Shown here: positions 43,541 to 52,800 of the stretch, in pieces
Position numbering within the stretch: the stretch's first letter is position 1
How the letters are laid out: every line of letters begins with the position of its first letter
Assembly (NCBI RefSeq): GCF_027497215.1
Contig: NZ_CP114904.1
Location: 5,351,001 to 5,415,000 of the forward strand
DNA length: 64,000 nucleotides
Direction of reading: 5' to 3'
DNA from: Micromonospora sp. WMMD812
Lineage (GTDB): Bacteria; Actinomycetota; Actinomycetes; Mycobacteriales; Micromonosporaceae
The notes under the pieces: generated by a model
The model's input: the letters and a program-made list of their open reading frames with translations, nothing else
The model's database searches: none
Told to the model about the DNA's origin: nothing
Translations under genes and position numbers: made by a program

Positions 43541-44710
43541 TCAGTCGCCCGGCAGGTTCTCCGTGCCGTCCTGCGCCCCGGTGCTCTCCGACGGCGCGGG
43601 CGTGGGCTGGCTCGCCGTGCCACCCGCCGCCCGCCGCTCCAGGACCCCCCGGTTCAGGTGCAGCTCGATCATGTCGAAGAGGATCTCGCGCACCGCGGTG
43701 TCGCCGGACCGGATCGTCTCGCCGTCGGTGCGGGCGACCACGGCGTACGCCAGGTAGTGGCCGCGTACCTGCCAGCCGACCCGGGCCGGCGCGGTGGCGA
43801 TCGCCTCGCTGTCCTGGCCGGCCGCCATGCCCCGGAAGCGGCCCTGCCGCTCGTCGAGCAGCTGCCGGATCCGGTCCCGGGCCCGCTCCGCGCTGGCCCG
43901 GTCGGTCAGGTTGAACAGGCCGGTGGTGACCAGGTGGGTGCCGTCGGCGCTGCGCAGCGTGGCTCGCACCACCTGGTTGCAGCCGAGCCGGACCAGCAGG
44001 TCGGCGACCTCGTCGGTGGCCGCGACCGCGCAGCTGCCGCTGGACTGGGTCTTCAGCACCTGGTACGCGGGCTGTCCCTCCGTGGCCACCAGCTCCTTGC
44101 CGGCGAAGAGCTCCTTGGCGGTCAGCGGCGCCTGGTCGGTGTCCCGCGAGTCGAGGGGGTGCTGGTCGGGCTCCGCCGAGGGATTGGCACCGGCCTGGTA
44201 GCTCGGGGTCGGCTGGGGCTGCGGTGTGCGGTCGGCGAGGAGAGCGGCGGCGGCGAGCCCGCAGAGCGCGAGCAGCACGAGGACGGCCGCGCCGCCGATC
44301 AGCACCTGCCAGAGCCGGCCCCCGCCGCCGCGCCGGACCGGCGATGGCTCGACCGGCGGCGGCGCCGCGTGCACCTGAGACGGCGGCTCGATCGGCGGCG
44401 GCGCCCCGTAGGTCTGCGGGTGCGGTGGCTCGACCGGTGGCGGTGCCCCGTAGGTCTGGGACGGGGGTGGCGTGCTGTAGGCCTGCGGGGGCGGCGACAC
44501 CGGCGCCGGCACCTCGGCCCGGACTCGCGGGGGCTCGGGGGGCGACGCGGGCAGCGCCAGCCGCGTCGAGCGGGGCAGCGACGGCGTGGGAAAACGGGAC
44601 GGGGAGGGTCCCGTGGGCGGAGGCGGGCCGGCGCCGAGCATCGACAGGTCGGACCCGGGCTCCGGGTACTCCACGAAAGCGTCCTCATCGGACTCGTACC
44701 GATACACCAT
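43541..44710 (-). CDS. Pro-rich single-pass membrane protein
   Basis: A 389-residue protein of unknown role. ATG at 44708-44710 on the minus strand begins MVYRYESDEDAFVEYPEPG. Residues about 25-125 are Pro/Ser-rich with repeated PPPVEPP-type units near TYGAPPP. One membrane helix follows (WQVLIGGAAVLVLLALCGLAAA), then an outside domain of ~200 residues with two cysteines (SGSCAVA, LGCNQV) and a Thr/Pro tail. The fold is not recognised. A TACTCT lies 7 bases before the ATG, fitting a leaderless transcript. It diverges from the methyltransferase gene. Confidence 0.8.
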   Translation of the reverse strand: MVYRYESDEDAFVEYPEPGSDLSMLGAGPPPPTGPSPSRFPTPSLPRSTRLALPASPPEPPRVRAEVPAPVSPPPQAYSTPPPSQTYGAPPPVEPPHPQTYGAPPPIEPPSQVHAAPPPVEPSPVRRGGGGRLWQVLIGGAAVLVLLALCGLAAAALLADRTPQPQPTPSYQAGANPSAEPDQHPLDSRDTDQAPLTAKELFAGKELVATEGQPAYQVLKTQSSGSCAVAATDEVADLLVRLGCNQVVRATLRSADGTHLVTTGLFNLTDRASAERARDRIRQLLDERQGRFRGMAAGQDSEAIATAPARVGWQVRGHYLAYAVVARTDGETIRSGDTAVREILFDMIELHLNRGVLERRAAGGTASQPTPAPSESTGAQDGTENLPGD

Positions 44711-44854
44711 GCCGCCCAGAGTAGGAGTGATTGTCCCTTTAGGTGGTAATAATGGGAAATTGCGAATTCGGCCGTGTCGGATCATGCTCGCCAGCCGCCG
44801 ATGGGGCGCGGGCCGTCGCAGGCCGGCCAGCCGGGCGGTGCGAGAATTGCCGGC

Positions 44855-45460
44855 GTGACCGGCGACCACTACTTCACCGCTGAACCGACCACCGCCGACC
44901 GTCGGCGCGAGGTCGAGTTCAGCGTCGCCGACCACGACTACACGCTCGCCTCGGCCAGCGGCGTCTTCTCCGCCGACCGGCTCGACCCGGGCACCGGCGT
45001 GCTGCTGCGCAAGGCCGACCTGCCCACCCGGGCCACCACCGGAGACCTGCTCGACCTCGGCTGCGGCTTCGGGCCGATCAGCTGCGTGCTGGCGACCAGC
45101 GCGCCGGCGGCCACGGTCTGGGCGGTCGACGTCAACGAGCGGGCCCGCGCGCTCACGGCCGCCAACGCGGAGCGGATCGGAGTCGCGGAGCGGGTCCGGG
45201 TGCGCGCGCCCGACGACGTGCCCCAGGATCTCCGGTTCGACCAGCTCTGGTCGAATCCGCCCATCCGGATCGGCAAGGACGAGCTGCACGAACTCCTGCT
45301 GCGCTGGTTGCCCCGGCTCGCCCCGGACGGCGTCGCCTGGCTGGTGGTCGCCCGCCACCTCGGCGGCGACTCGCTGCACCGCTGGCTCGTCGACCAGAGC
45401 TGGCAGGTGGAACGGCACGCCAGCCAGAAGGGCTACCGGGTGCTGCGCGTCAGCCGGTAA
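44855..45460 (+). CDS. Class I SAM methyltransferase, RsmC/RlmG-like
   Basis: A 201-residue methyltransferase. SAM motif I LDLGCGFGPIS, the acidic AVDVNERA and the catalytic-loop SNPPI (NPP[YFI]) mark the small-methyltransferase family that methylates guanine N2 in rRNA (RsmC, RlmG); the exact target is not proven. GTG at 44855 is taken because upstream in-frame residues are low complexity and the family starts near DHYFTAEPTT. No ribosome site, which fits leaderless initiation. Confidence 0.85.
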   Translation: MTGDHYFTAEPTTADRRREVEFSVADHDYTLASASGVFSADRLDPGTGVLLRKADLPTRATTGDLLDLGCGFGPISCVLATSAPAATVWAVDVNERARALTAANAERIGVAERVRVRAPDDVPQDLRFDQLWSNPPIRIGKDELHELLLRWLPRLAPDGVAWLVVARHLGGDSLHRWLVDQSWQVERHASQKGYRVLRVSR

Positions 45461-45501
45461 ATGGATGTACCGGCCGCCCTGGGCTGAGGCAGGATCCCGG
45501 C

Positions 45502-47181
45502 GTGGGATACGTGGACGTGGCAGCGGTCGGGCACATCCTCCCCGACGGCCGGGAGCTCTTCGCCGACGTGTCGTTGCGGGTGGGGGAGGGCGCCAAGGTG
45601 GCGCTGGTCGGGCCGAACGGCGCGGGCAAGACGACGCTGCTGCGGATGGTCGCCGGCGACCTGCCGGTGAAGACCGGCACCGTCGCGCGAGCCGGCGGGC
45701 TGGGCGTGATGCGGCAGTTCATCGGCATGATCGGTGACGAGTCGACGCTCGCCGACCTGGCGCTTTCGCTCGCCCCGCCTCCGCTGCGCGCGGCCGGCCG
45801 GCGGCTCTCCGACACCGAGGCGGCCATGCGGGCGGCCGAGGTGCGCGGCAAGTACAGCTCCGCCGCCGGCAAGGCGCAGCTGGCGTACGCCGACGCGCTC
45901 GCCGCCTGGGGCGAGGCCGGCGGGTACGACGCCGAGGTGCTCTTCGACACCGTCGCCACCATCGTGCTCGACCTGCCCTGGGAGAGCGCCCGGGAGCGTC
46001 CGGTCCGGACCCTCTCCGGCGGGCAGCAGAAGCGGTTCGCGCTCGAACTGTTGCTGCGGGGCCCGGACGAGGTGCTGCTCCTGGACGAGCCGGACAACTT
46101 CCTCGACGTGCCGGGCAAGCGGTGGCTGGAGGGTCGGCTGCGCGAGTCGGCGAAGTCGGTGCTCTACGTGTCGCACGACCGCGAGCTGCTGGCACGTACG
46201 GCCGACCGGGTGGTCGCCGTGGAGGGCGGCAGCGCCTGGGTGCACCCGGCCGGCTTCGCCAGCTGGCACGAGGCGCGGCTGGCCCGGCACGCCCGCCTGG
46301 ACGAGCTGCGGCGGCGCTGGGACGAGGAGCACCAGAAGCTGCGCGAGTTGATGCTCATGTACAAGCAGAAGGCCGCGTACAACGACGGGATGGCGTCGCG
46401 CTACCAGGCAGCGCAGACGCGGCTGCGCAAGTTCGAGGAGGCCGGGCCACCGCCCGTACCGCCGAAGGACCAGGATATCCGGATGCGGCTGACCGGCGGG
46501 CGCACCGGCAAGCGTTCGGTGATCTGCGAGAAGTTGGAGCTAGACGGCCTGACGTACCCGTTCGACCTGGAGATCTGGTATGGCGACCGGGTCGCGGTGC
46601 TCGGCGCGAACGGCACCGGCAAGTCGCACTTCCTGCGGCTGCTGGCCCGCGGTGGCAGCGATCCGGACCCGACGAACGGCCCGGTCGACGGCGGGCTGGC
46701 GCTGGCGCCGGTGGCGCACGACGGGGTCGCCCGGCTCGGCGCCCGAGTCCGTCCCGGGCACTTCTCCCAGACCCATGACCGGCCCGAGCTGATGGGGAAG
46801 ACGCTGGTCGAGATCCTCTGGCGCGGCGACGAGCACCGGGCCGGCATGGACCGGCACGCCGCGATGGCCGCGCTCAGCCGGTACGAGCTGGCCGGTCAGG
46901 GCGACCAGCGGTTCGGCACCCTCTCCGGTGGGCAGCAGGCCCGGTTCCTGGTGCTGTTGCTGGAGCTGTCCGGGGCGACCCTGCTGCTGCTCGACGAGCC
47001 CACCGACAACCTGGACCTGGCCAGTGCCGAGGCGCTGGAGGCGGGCCTGAACGCGTTCGAGGGGACCGTGCTGGCGGTGACCCACGACCGCTGGTTCACC
47101 CGCACCTTCGACCGGTTCGTGCTGTTCGGCGGCGACGGTGAGGTGGTGGAGACGCCGGAGCCGGTGTGGGACGTGGGGTGA
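45502..47181 (+). CDS. ABC-F family ATPase
   Basis: A 559-residue soluble protein with two ABC domains and no membrane helices. Walker A sites GPNGAGKT and GANGTGKS, signatures LSGGQQKRF and LSGGQQARF, and Walker B LLLDEP twice. A charged linker between the domains (about residues 250-300) includes WDEEHQKLRELMLMYKQKA. ABC-F proteins act on the ribosome, either as translation factors (Ettas) or in antibiotic resistance. The role here cannot be told from the linker alone. Overlaps the next gene by four bases. Confidence 0.93.
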   Translation: MGYVDVAAVGHILPDGRELFADVSLRVGEGAKVALVGPNGAGKTTLLRMVAGDLPVKTGTVARAGGLGVMRQFIGMIGDESTLADLALSLAPPPLRAAGRRLSDTEAAMRAAEVRGKYSSAAGKAQLAYADALAAWGEAGGYDAEVLFDTVATIVLDLPWESARERPVRTLSGGQQKRFALELLLRGPDEVLLLDEPDNFLDVPGKRWLEGRLRESAKSVLYVSHDRELLARTADRVVAVEGGSAWVHPAGFASWHEARLARHARLDELRRRWDEEHQKLRELMLMYKQKAAYNDGMASRYQAAQTRLRKFEEAGPPPVPPKDQDIRMRLTGGRTGKRSVICEKLELDGLTYPFDLEIWYGDRVAVLGANGTGKSHFLRLLARGGSDPDPTNGPVDGGLALAPVAHDGVARLGARVRPGHFSQTHDRPELMGKTLVEILWRGDEHRAGMDRHAAMAALSRYELAGQGDQRFGTLSGGQQARFLVLLLELSGATLLLLDEPTDNLDLASAEALEAGLNAFEGTVLAVTHDRWFTRTFDRFVLFGGDGEVVETPEPVWDVG

Positions 47182-47975
47182 ACCCGGCGGAGCTGGCCGC
47201 GCGGCTCCGCGCCGTCGACGGGGTGGTGGCGGTGGCGCTGGGTGGCAGCCGGGCGCGCGGCGCGCACCGACCGGACTCCGACTGGGACCTCGGTCTCTAC
47301 TACCGGGGCGAGCTGGACGTGCCGGGGCTGCACGCGGTGGCGGCGTCCGTCGCCGACACCGAAGCCGAGCTGACCGCACTTGGCGGCTGGGGGCCGTGGG
47401 TCGACGGCGGCGGGTGGCTGACCGTCGGCGGGGTGGCCGTCGACTGGATCTACCGGGACCTCGACCGGGTCCAACGCGTCTGGGCCGACTGCCGGGCCGG
47501 CCGGTACGAGGTGGGCGTGCAGGCCGGCCACCCGCTCGGCTTCTACTCCCACGCCTACGCCGGCGAGGTGGCACTGTGCCAGGTTCTCGCCGACCCGACC
47601 GGCGAGCTGGCCGCGCTGCGGGACGAGACGCAGGCGTACCCGCCGGCGCTGGCCGACGCGCTGGTGCGCGGCGGGTGGGAGGCGGGGTTCCTCCTCTCCG
47701 GCGCACGCAAGGGGGTCCCGGCCGGCGACAGCGCGTACGTCGCCGGCTGCCTGTTCCGGGTGGTGGGGGTGCTCGTCCAGGTGCTGCACGCCCGGGCCGG
47801 GCGGTGGCTGGTGAACGAGAAGGGCATGGTCGCCTCGGCCGGGCGGTTGCCCGGCGCGCCGCCCGACTTCGCGCACCGGGCGCAGGCGCTGCTCGGCGGC
47901 GTCGGGCGCGCGCCGGCCGAGCTGAACACCACGCTGGACGCCGCTCGCCGGCTCTGCGCCGAGGTGCTCGGCTGA
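47178..47975 (+). CDS. Nucleotidyltransferase-domain protein
   Basis: A 265-residue protein with the polymerase-beta-like motif: GGS at residues 22-24 and metal-binding D35-x-D37 (DSDWD), with a third candidate Asp in VDWIYRD. This fold includes aminoglycoside adenylyltransferases, MNT antitoxins and other AMP/nucleotide transferases. Conserved AGHPLGFYSHAYAGE and the helical C-terminal region resemble DUF4037-like actinobacterial members. GTG overlaps the ABC-F stop (GTGA), so they are co-translated. Substrate unknown. Confidence 0.82.
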   Translation: MNPAELAARLRAVDGVVAVALGGSRARGAHRPDSDWDLGLYYRGELDVPGLHAVAASVADTEAELTALGGWGPWVDGGGWLTVGGVAVDWIYRDLDRVQRVWADCRAGRYEVGVQAGHPLGFYSHAYAGEVALCQVLADPTGELAALRDETQAYPPALADALVRGGWEAGFLLSGARKGVPAGDSAYVAGCLFRVVGVLVQVLHARAGRWLVNEKGMVASAGRLPGAPPDFAHRAQALLGGVGRAPAELNTTLDAARRLCAEVLG

Positions 47976-48044
47976 GTCGGGGATCACCCACCGGATCAGG
48001 CGCCGACCCGCTGCGACCCGCCGGGCGGACATAGGGTTGATCTC

Positions 48045-48998
48045 GTGACTGAGATGACCTACCGCCGACTGGGCGACTCCGGGCTCGTAGTGTCCGTGGT
48101 CGGCATCGGCTGCAACAACTTCGGCCGCAAGCTCGACCTCGACGGCACCCGCGCGGTGGTCGACGCCGCGCTCGACGCCGGGATCAACTTCTTCGACACC
48201 GCGGACATCTACGGCGAACCGCAGGGCGGCTCGGAGGAGCAGCTCGGCGCCGCGCTCAAGGGCCGCCGTGACGACGTGGTGGTGGCCACCAAGTTCGGCA
48301 TGGACATGAACGGCCTGAACGGGCCGGACCACGGCGCCCGCGGTGCGCGCCGCTACATCGCCCGGGCCGTCGAGGCGTCACTGCGCCGGCTCGACACGGA
48401 CTACATCGACCTCTACCAGATGCACGAGCCGGACCCGGGCACCCCGATCGACGAGACCCTGGCCGCGCTGGACGACCTGGTCCGGGCCGGCAAGGTGCGC
48501 TACCTCGGCAACTCGAACTTCACCGGCTGGCAGATCGCGGACGCCGACTGGGTCGCCTCGTCCAACGGCCGCTCCCGCTTCATCAGCGCGCAGAACCACT
48601 ACAGTCTGGTGGAACGCTCGGTCGAGGCCGAGGTCATCCCGGCCTGCGAGCGGTTCGGCCTCGGGATGCTGCCGTTCTTCCCGCTGGCCAACGGGCTGCT
48701 CACCGGCAAGTACAAGCGCGACTCCGCGCCGCCCGCCGGCAGCCGGCTCTCCGGCGGCGGCCGTTACGCCGCGCGGCTCGCCGCGGCGGACTGGGACACC
48801 ATCGAGTCCATCAGCGGGTACGCGGACGAGCGCGGTCTCAGCATGCTCCAGGTGGCGATCGGCGGGCTGGCCGCCCAACCGGCCGTGACCTCGGTGATCG
48901 CCGGCGCGACCACGCCCGAGCAGGTGCGCGCCAACGCCGCCGCCGGCACCTGGCAGCCCAGCGACGAGGACCTGGACGCGCTGCGCGCCATCCTCTGA
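48045..48998 (+). CDS. Aldo/keto reductase
   Basis: A 317-residue NADPH-dependent TIM-barrel oxidoreductase. The catalytic tetrad is visible: Asp in FFDTADIYG, Tyr of the same motif, Lys in VATKFG and His in LYQMHEPDP. The cofactor-binding end AGATTPEQVRAN is typical. The GTG at 48045 (ATG 48054 possible) follows TAGGGT by 7 bases without a ribosome site, so it may be leaderless. Substrate unknown. Confidence 0.92.
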   Translation: MTEMTYRRLGDSGLVVSVVGIGCNNFGRKLDLDGTRAVVDAALDAGINFFDTADIYGEPQGGSEEQLGAALKGRRDDVVVATKFGMDMNGLNGPDHGARGARRYIARAVEASLRRLDTDYIDLYQMHEPDPGTPIDETLAALDDLVRAGKVRYLGNSNFTGWQIADADWVASSNGRSRFISAQNHYSLVERSVEAEVIPACERFGLGMLPFFPLANGLLTGKYKRDSAPPAGSRLSGGGRYAARLAAADWDTIESISGYADERGLSMLQVAIGGLAAQPAVTSVIAGATTPEQVRANAAAGTWQPSDEDLDALRAIL

Positions 48999-49035
48999 CC
49001 CGCTGCGGCGCCTCGGCCGGCCCGGTCCCTCGCCT

Positions 49036-49153
49036 GCCGGCGGTGGCGCCCCCGGGCCATCGGGCCCGCGGCCAGCCGGGCAATCGCCGCCGGCGGTGGC
49101 GCCCCGGGTCGCCGGGCCTGCGCGATCAAGGGATCGCTGCCGGCGGTAGCTCC
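49036..49153 (+). repeat. Three spaced GC-rich repeats
   Basis: GCCGGCGGTGGCGCC at 49036 and 49089 (exact), and a diverged copy GCCGGCGGTAGCTCC at 49139, spaced by 53 and 50 bases, in the gap between the aldo/keto reductase and a minus-strand gene. Function unknown. Confidence 0.7.
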
Positions 49154-49155
49154 GT

Positions 49156-49203
49156 GAACGTCATGACGCAGAGGCATATTTATGCCTCTGCGTCATAACG
49201 CTC
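49156..49203. repeat. Palindromic element with GAGGCATA/TATGCCTC core
   Basis: A 34-base perfect inverted repeat (49163-49178 with 49181-49196, centre TT) extends to 23-base arms with two mismatches. The AT core (GGCATATTTATGCC) stands out from its GC-rich surroundings. It lies between converging genes, so it could be a two-way terminator, but the octamer also recurs in the element at 63785. Confidence 0.85.
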
Positions 49204-49227
49204 GCTAGGGTTGGCGCTACCCGACGC

Positions 49228-49773
49228 TCACTCCGGGCGTGCTCGGCGGCGGGTGACCAGCATCGCGACCGCCACCACCGCGGCGGTGAGCACGAGGCCG
49301 GCGACCGCGATCGGCCACCACCCGCCGCCCGCGTCGGGCCCGGCGGCCCGGGTCCCGTCCGCCGGCGCGGTCACCGCGACCGGCGCCGGAACCGGGGGCG
49401 ACTGGGCGGTCTTCGCCTCCACCTGGGCGGTGGCCTCGCTCTTGTGCGGCGCCGGGGCGCTCACCGTCACCCGCCAGCGGCCGGGGGAGAGGACCGGGCC
49501 GCTGGCGTAGAAGCCCTGCCCCTCGGCCGCCGGCTCCAGTTGCAGCGGGCCGACCTGCCGCCCGTCCGGGCCGGCGGCGGTGAGGGTCAGCCGTACCACC
49601 TTGTCCAACCGGTGACCGTCGGAGTAGACGGCCTGCACGGTGACCCCGTCGGCCCCGTCGCCGGCCACGGTCAGCTTGAGCTTGCCGGTGTGCGCCGCGG
49701 CGGGAGCCGAGGCCAGCAGGGTCAGCGCCAGTCCGACGATCAGGGCGGCGAACGCCTTCCAGGTACGCGTCAC
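49228..49773 (-). CDS. Secreted, membrane-anchored Ig-like protein
   Basis: A 181-residue exported protein. GTG start at 49773 with GAGGAGAC upstream. Signal peptide (TWKAFAALIVGLALTLLASAPAAA-type, cut near AAAH), a beta-rich domain of ~100 residues (LKLTVAGDGADGVTVQAVYS to GRWRVTVSAPAPH) and a C-terminal helix with basic end (TRRRARPE). It resembles YtkA/CopC-type Ig-like domains in style only. It lies directly downstream of the giant ThuA-type gene on the same strand and may share its transcript. Confidence 0.8.
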   Translation of the reverse strand: MTRTWKAFAALIVGLALTLLASAPAAAHTGKLKLTVAGDGADGVTVQAVYSDGHRLDKVVRLTLTAAGPDGRQVGPLQLEPAAEGQGFYASGPVLSPGRWRVTVSAPAPHKSEATAQVEAKTAQSPPVPAPVAVTAPADGTRAAGPDAGGGWWPIAVAGLVLTAAVVAVAMLVTRRRARPE

Positions 49774-49845
49774 GGACGTCTCCTCACTGCGGGATGAGGG
49801 AGGCCCCTCCCCGACGCCGGAGCGTCGGGGAGGGGCCTCGTCGGA

Positions 49846-52800
49846 TCAGAGCCGGCGGCCGGGGGCGAGCCGGGTGGCGTCGCCACCGAGCCGTCCCGCA
49901 CCGTCGACCGATGCGCCGTCGTTCGCCTTGACCCCGGCCTTGCTGGCCGCGCCGCCGAGCCGGACGATCATGGCGTCGGCGTCCCGGATCAGGACGTCCC
50001 GGACTTCGGCCTCCGGCACCAGCTTGGTGTCGGCGGCGAGGGTCCGGAACTCGGTCAGCTGCTTGACGGCCTTCTTGTCGTTGCCGGCGGCCTCGGACTT
50101 CCGGGCGTCGCTGAGCTTCGCCGACAGCTGCTTGTGCGCCTTCGCCGACAGCCGCCCCGTCGCCTTGAACCGGTCCAGCAGGTTCTGCAGGTCCCGGAAC
50201 GAGGTGGTGACGAAGAACCGGACCTCCGAGGTGGTCTGGTTGCCGGCCTTGTCGGTCGCGGTGACCGTCAGCTCGTGCAGGCCGAGTGGCAGCTCGTACA
50301 TGGCCTGCAACGTGCCGCTCGCGTACGGCCGGCCGTCCAGCTGACCGACCACGCTCGCGAGGCCCGACGTCGGGTCGACGGCCTGCCAGGACACCCGTAC
50401 GTCCTGGCTGTCGCCGTAGAGCTGGCCGTCGGCGATCCCGGACACCAGCAGCGTCGGCTTGGTGCCGTCGATCCGCAGCACCGCCGACTTGAGCGTCTCG
50501 GCGTTGCCGGCGTTGTCGGTGGCCCGGAACAGCAGCTCGTGCTGCCCGTCGCCGGTCACCTCGACCGGCGCCGAGTACGGCGTCCACGCGCCACCGTCCA
50601 GCGACCACTCCACCGCCTTCACCCCGGACCCGGCGTCGGTCGAGGTCAGCACGACCGGGATGGTCCCGTCGTGCCAGCCCTCGTCGTTGGCCGGCGCGAA
50701 CGACGCCGAGGTGACCGGTGCGGTCGCGTCGATCTTGACCGCGACGGTCTTGGTCGGCTCCACGTTGCCCGCCTGGTCGGTGGACCGGAACCGCACCTCG
50801 TGCGCGCCGTCCCCGGTCACCTGCACCGGACCGGTGTAGTCCGTCCAGGTGGTGGCCCCGTCCAGCTGGTACGCGGTGCCCGCGAGCCCGCTGCCGCCGT
50901 CCTCGTCGGCGGCGGTCAGCGTGACCGTGACCGGCCCGGTGTGCCAACCGGCGGTCGGCGTGCCGGAGACCGCGGCGGTGGTCACCGGAGCGGTCTCGTC
51001 GGCCGTCTCGGTGCTCAGCCGGAAGTAGTCGAACCCGGCCGTCTTCGAGGCGGTCTGGTTGGCGCCGAGGGTGAACAGACCGACCTTCGGGGTGGCCCCG
51101 ACCGCGGTGTTGGTGAGTGCCGTCAACGCGGTCCAGGTCGTCCCGTCGGCCGAGTACGACGCGGTGAAGGTGTCGCCGCTGCGGGCCAGCCGCAGGTACC
51201 ACACCGAACCGGTCAGGTTGCCCGCCTCCGGCTGCGGGTTCTGCACCGCGCCGCCGATCTCGCTGCGGAACTCGATCCGCCGCGTCACCGGCTGGCCGGG
51301 CTGGTTGTCGACGATGTAGTCGAACTTCAGGTAGTTGTCGTCGTCGGCGTGCACGATGAGGCCGGCCTGCTGGTACTGCTCGTTCAGCAGACTGCCGTCG
51401 ACCTTCGTCTCCAGGGTCCAGTCGCCGGACGGCGCGTTCTGGAGGATGAAGTTCGCCGGCCCGGTGTTGCCGGAGCCGTAGATGTCACCGTTGGGCACGT
51501 CGATCCGCAGCGCGCCGCCGGTGACCCGGTAGCCCGCCGGGTTCTCCCGCAGGATCGCGTCCCACCGGCACTTGTCCAGCGTGTCGCCGGTGAACTCGTC
51601 CGACGGCTGGACCGGCCCGGCCGGCTCGTCCGGCGCGACCTGGAACCAGTCGAAGGCCGCCTCGACCACCGGCGCGTCCGTGCCGCCGTTGAGGGCGAAG
51701 AGCCCGATCCGCGGGTTGGTGATGCCGGCGAGCGCGGCCGAGCGGCCGACCGGCGTAAAGGTCTGCCCGTCGGCCGAGACGGCCGCGGTCAGGTTCGTCC
51801 CGTCACTGGTCAGTCGCAGGTGCAGGGTGTCGCCGACCGGCGCGGCGACGCTGTCGGCGGCCTCGTTGCGCGGCGCGCCGGCGGTCTCCCGGATGAACTC
51901 CACCCGCCGGCTGCCCGAGTAGAGCAGGTCCAGCTTGGCGTAGTTCTCGTCGTCGCCGTAGATCAGCAGGCCGGCCTGCTGGTAGTTGGCCGTCACCGGC
52001 AGGGTGACCCGGGTGGTCGCCTGCCAGGCCCCGGCCGGCGCCGGCTGGAGCACCAGGTTGGTGGCGTCGTTGCGGGCGCCGTAGAGGTCGCCCACCGCCG
52101 TGGGCAGCCGCAGCGCGCCGTCCGAGACCGAGTAGAGCTGGTTCTCCCGGACCACGCTCCAGCGGGCCTTGTCGAGGCTGGTGCCGGTGAAGTCGTCCGA
52201 ACGCGCCCCGAAGCAGGACGTGTTCGGCGCGTCCACCCGCACCGGCACGGTCGCGTACGACTTGGCGCCCTTGCTGTCGGTCACCGTGAGGGTGGCGGTG
52301 AAGGTGCCGGGGCTGGTGTACGTGTGGCTGGCGTCCAGGGTGGACGCCGTACCCCCGTCACCGAAGTCCCAGGCGTACGTCAGCGGGGTGTCCCCCTCGG
52401 CGTCGGTGGCCGTGCCGTCGAACGCGACGGTGACCGGCGCGGTGCCGGTCGCCGGCGTGGCGGTGGCGCTGACCACCGGCGGCGCGTTCTCGGTGACGCC
52501 CCGGCCGAGGAAGTCCATCCAGTTGACGTTGAGCAGCGACCCCGCGCCGCCGCCCGGGTCCTTGGCGACGAAGTACAGCGAGCCGCTCGCGGCGCCGGTG
52601 ACCGGTGCCGTCACGTCCGTGTACGTCTGCCACGCGCCGGTGCCCGGCACGGTGGCCGATGCCACCAGCGGCCCGTCGACCGCGCCGGCCCGGACCTCGA
52701 TCCGGCCGCCGGTGGTGGCCGAGGCCGCCCGGAACCGGATGTCGGTGATGTTCGTCAGGTTCGCCGGGCTGAGCGACCACCAGTCGCCGTCCTCGATGAA

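Noticed and set aside
49156..49203. Calling the palindrome a CRISPR repeat or insertion-sequence end
   Set aside because: There is no regular array and no transposase gene in the window; no rRNA genes or prophage genes were seen either.
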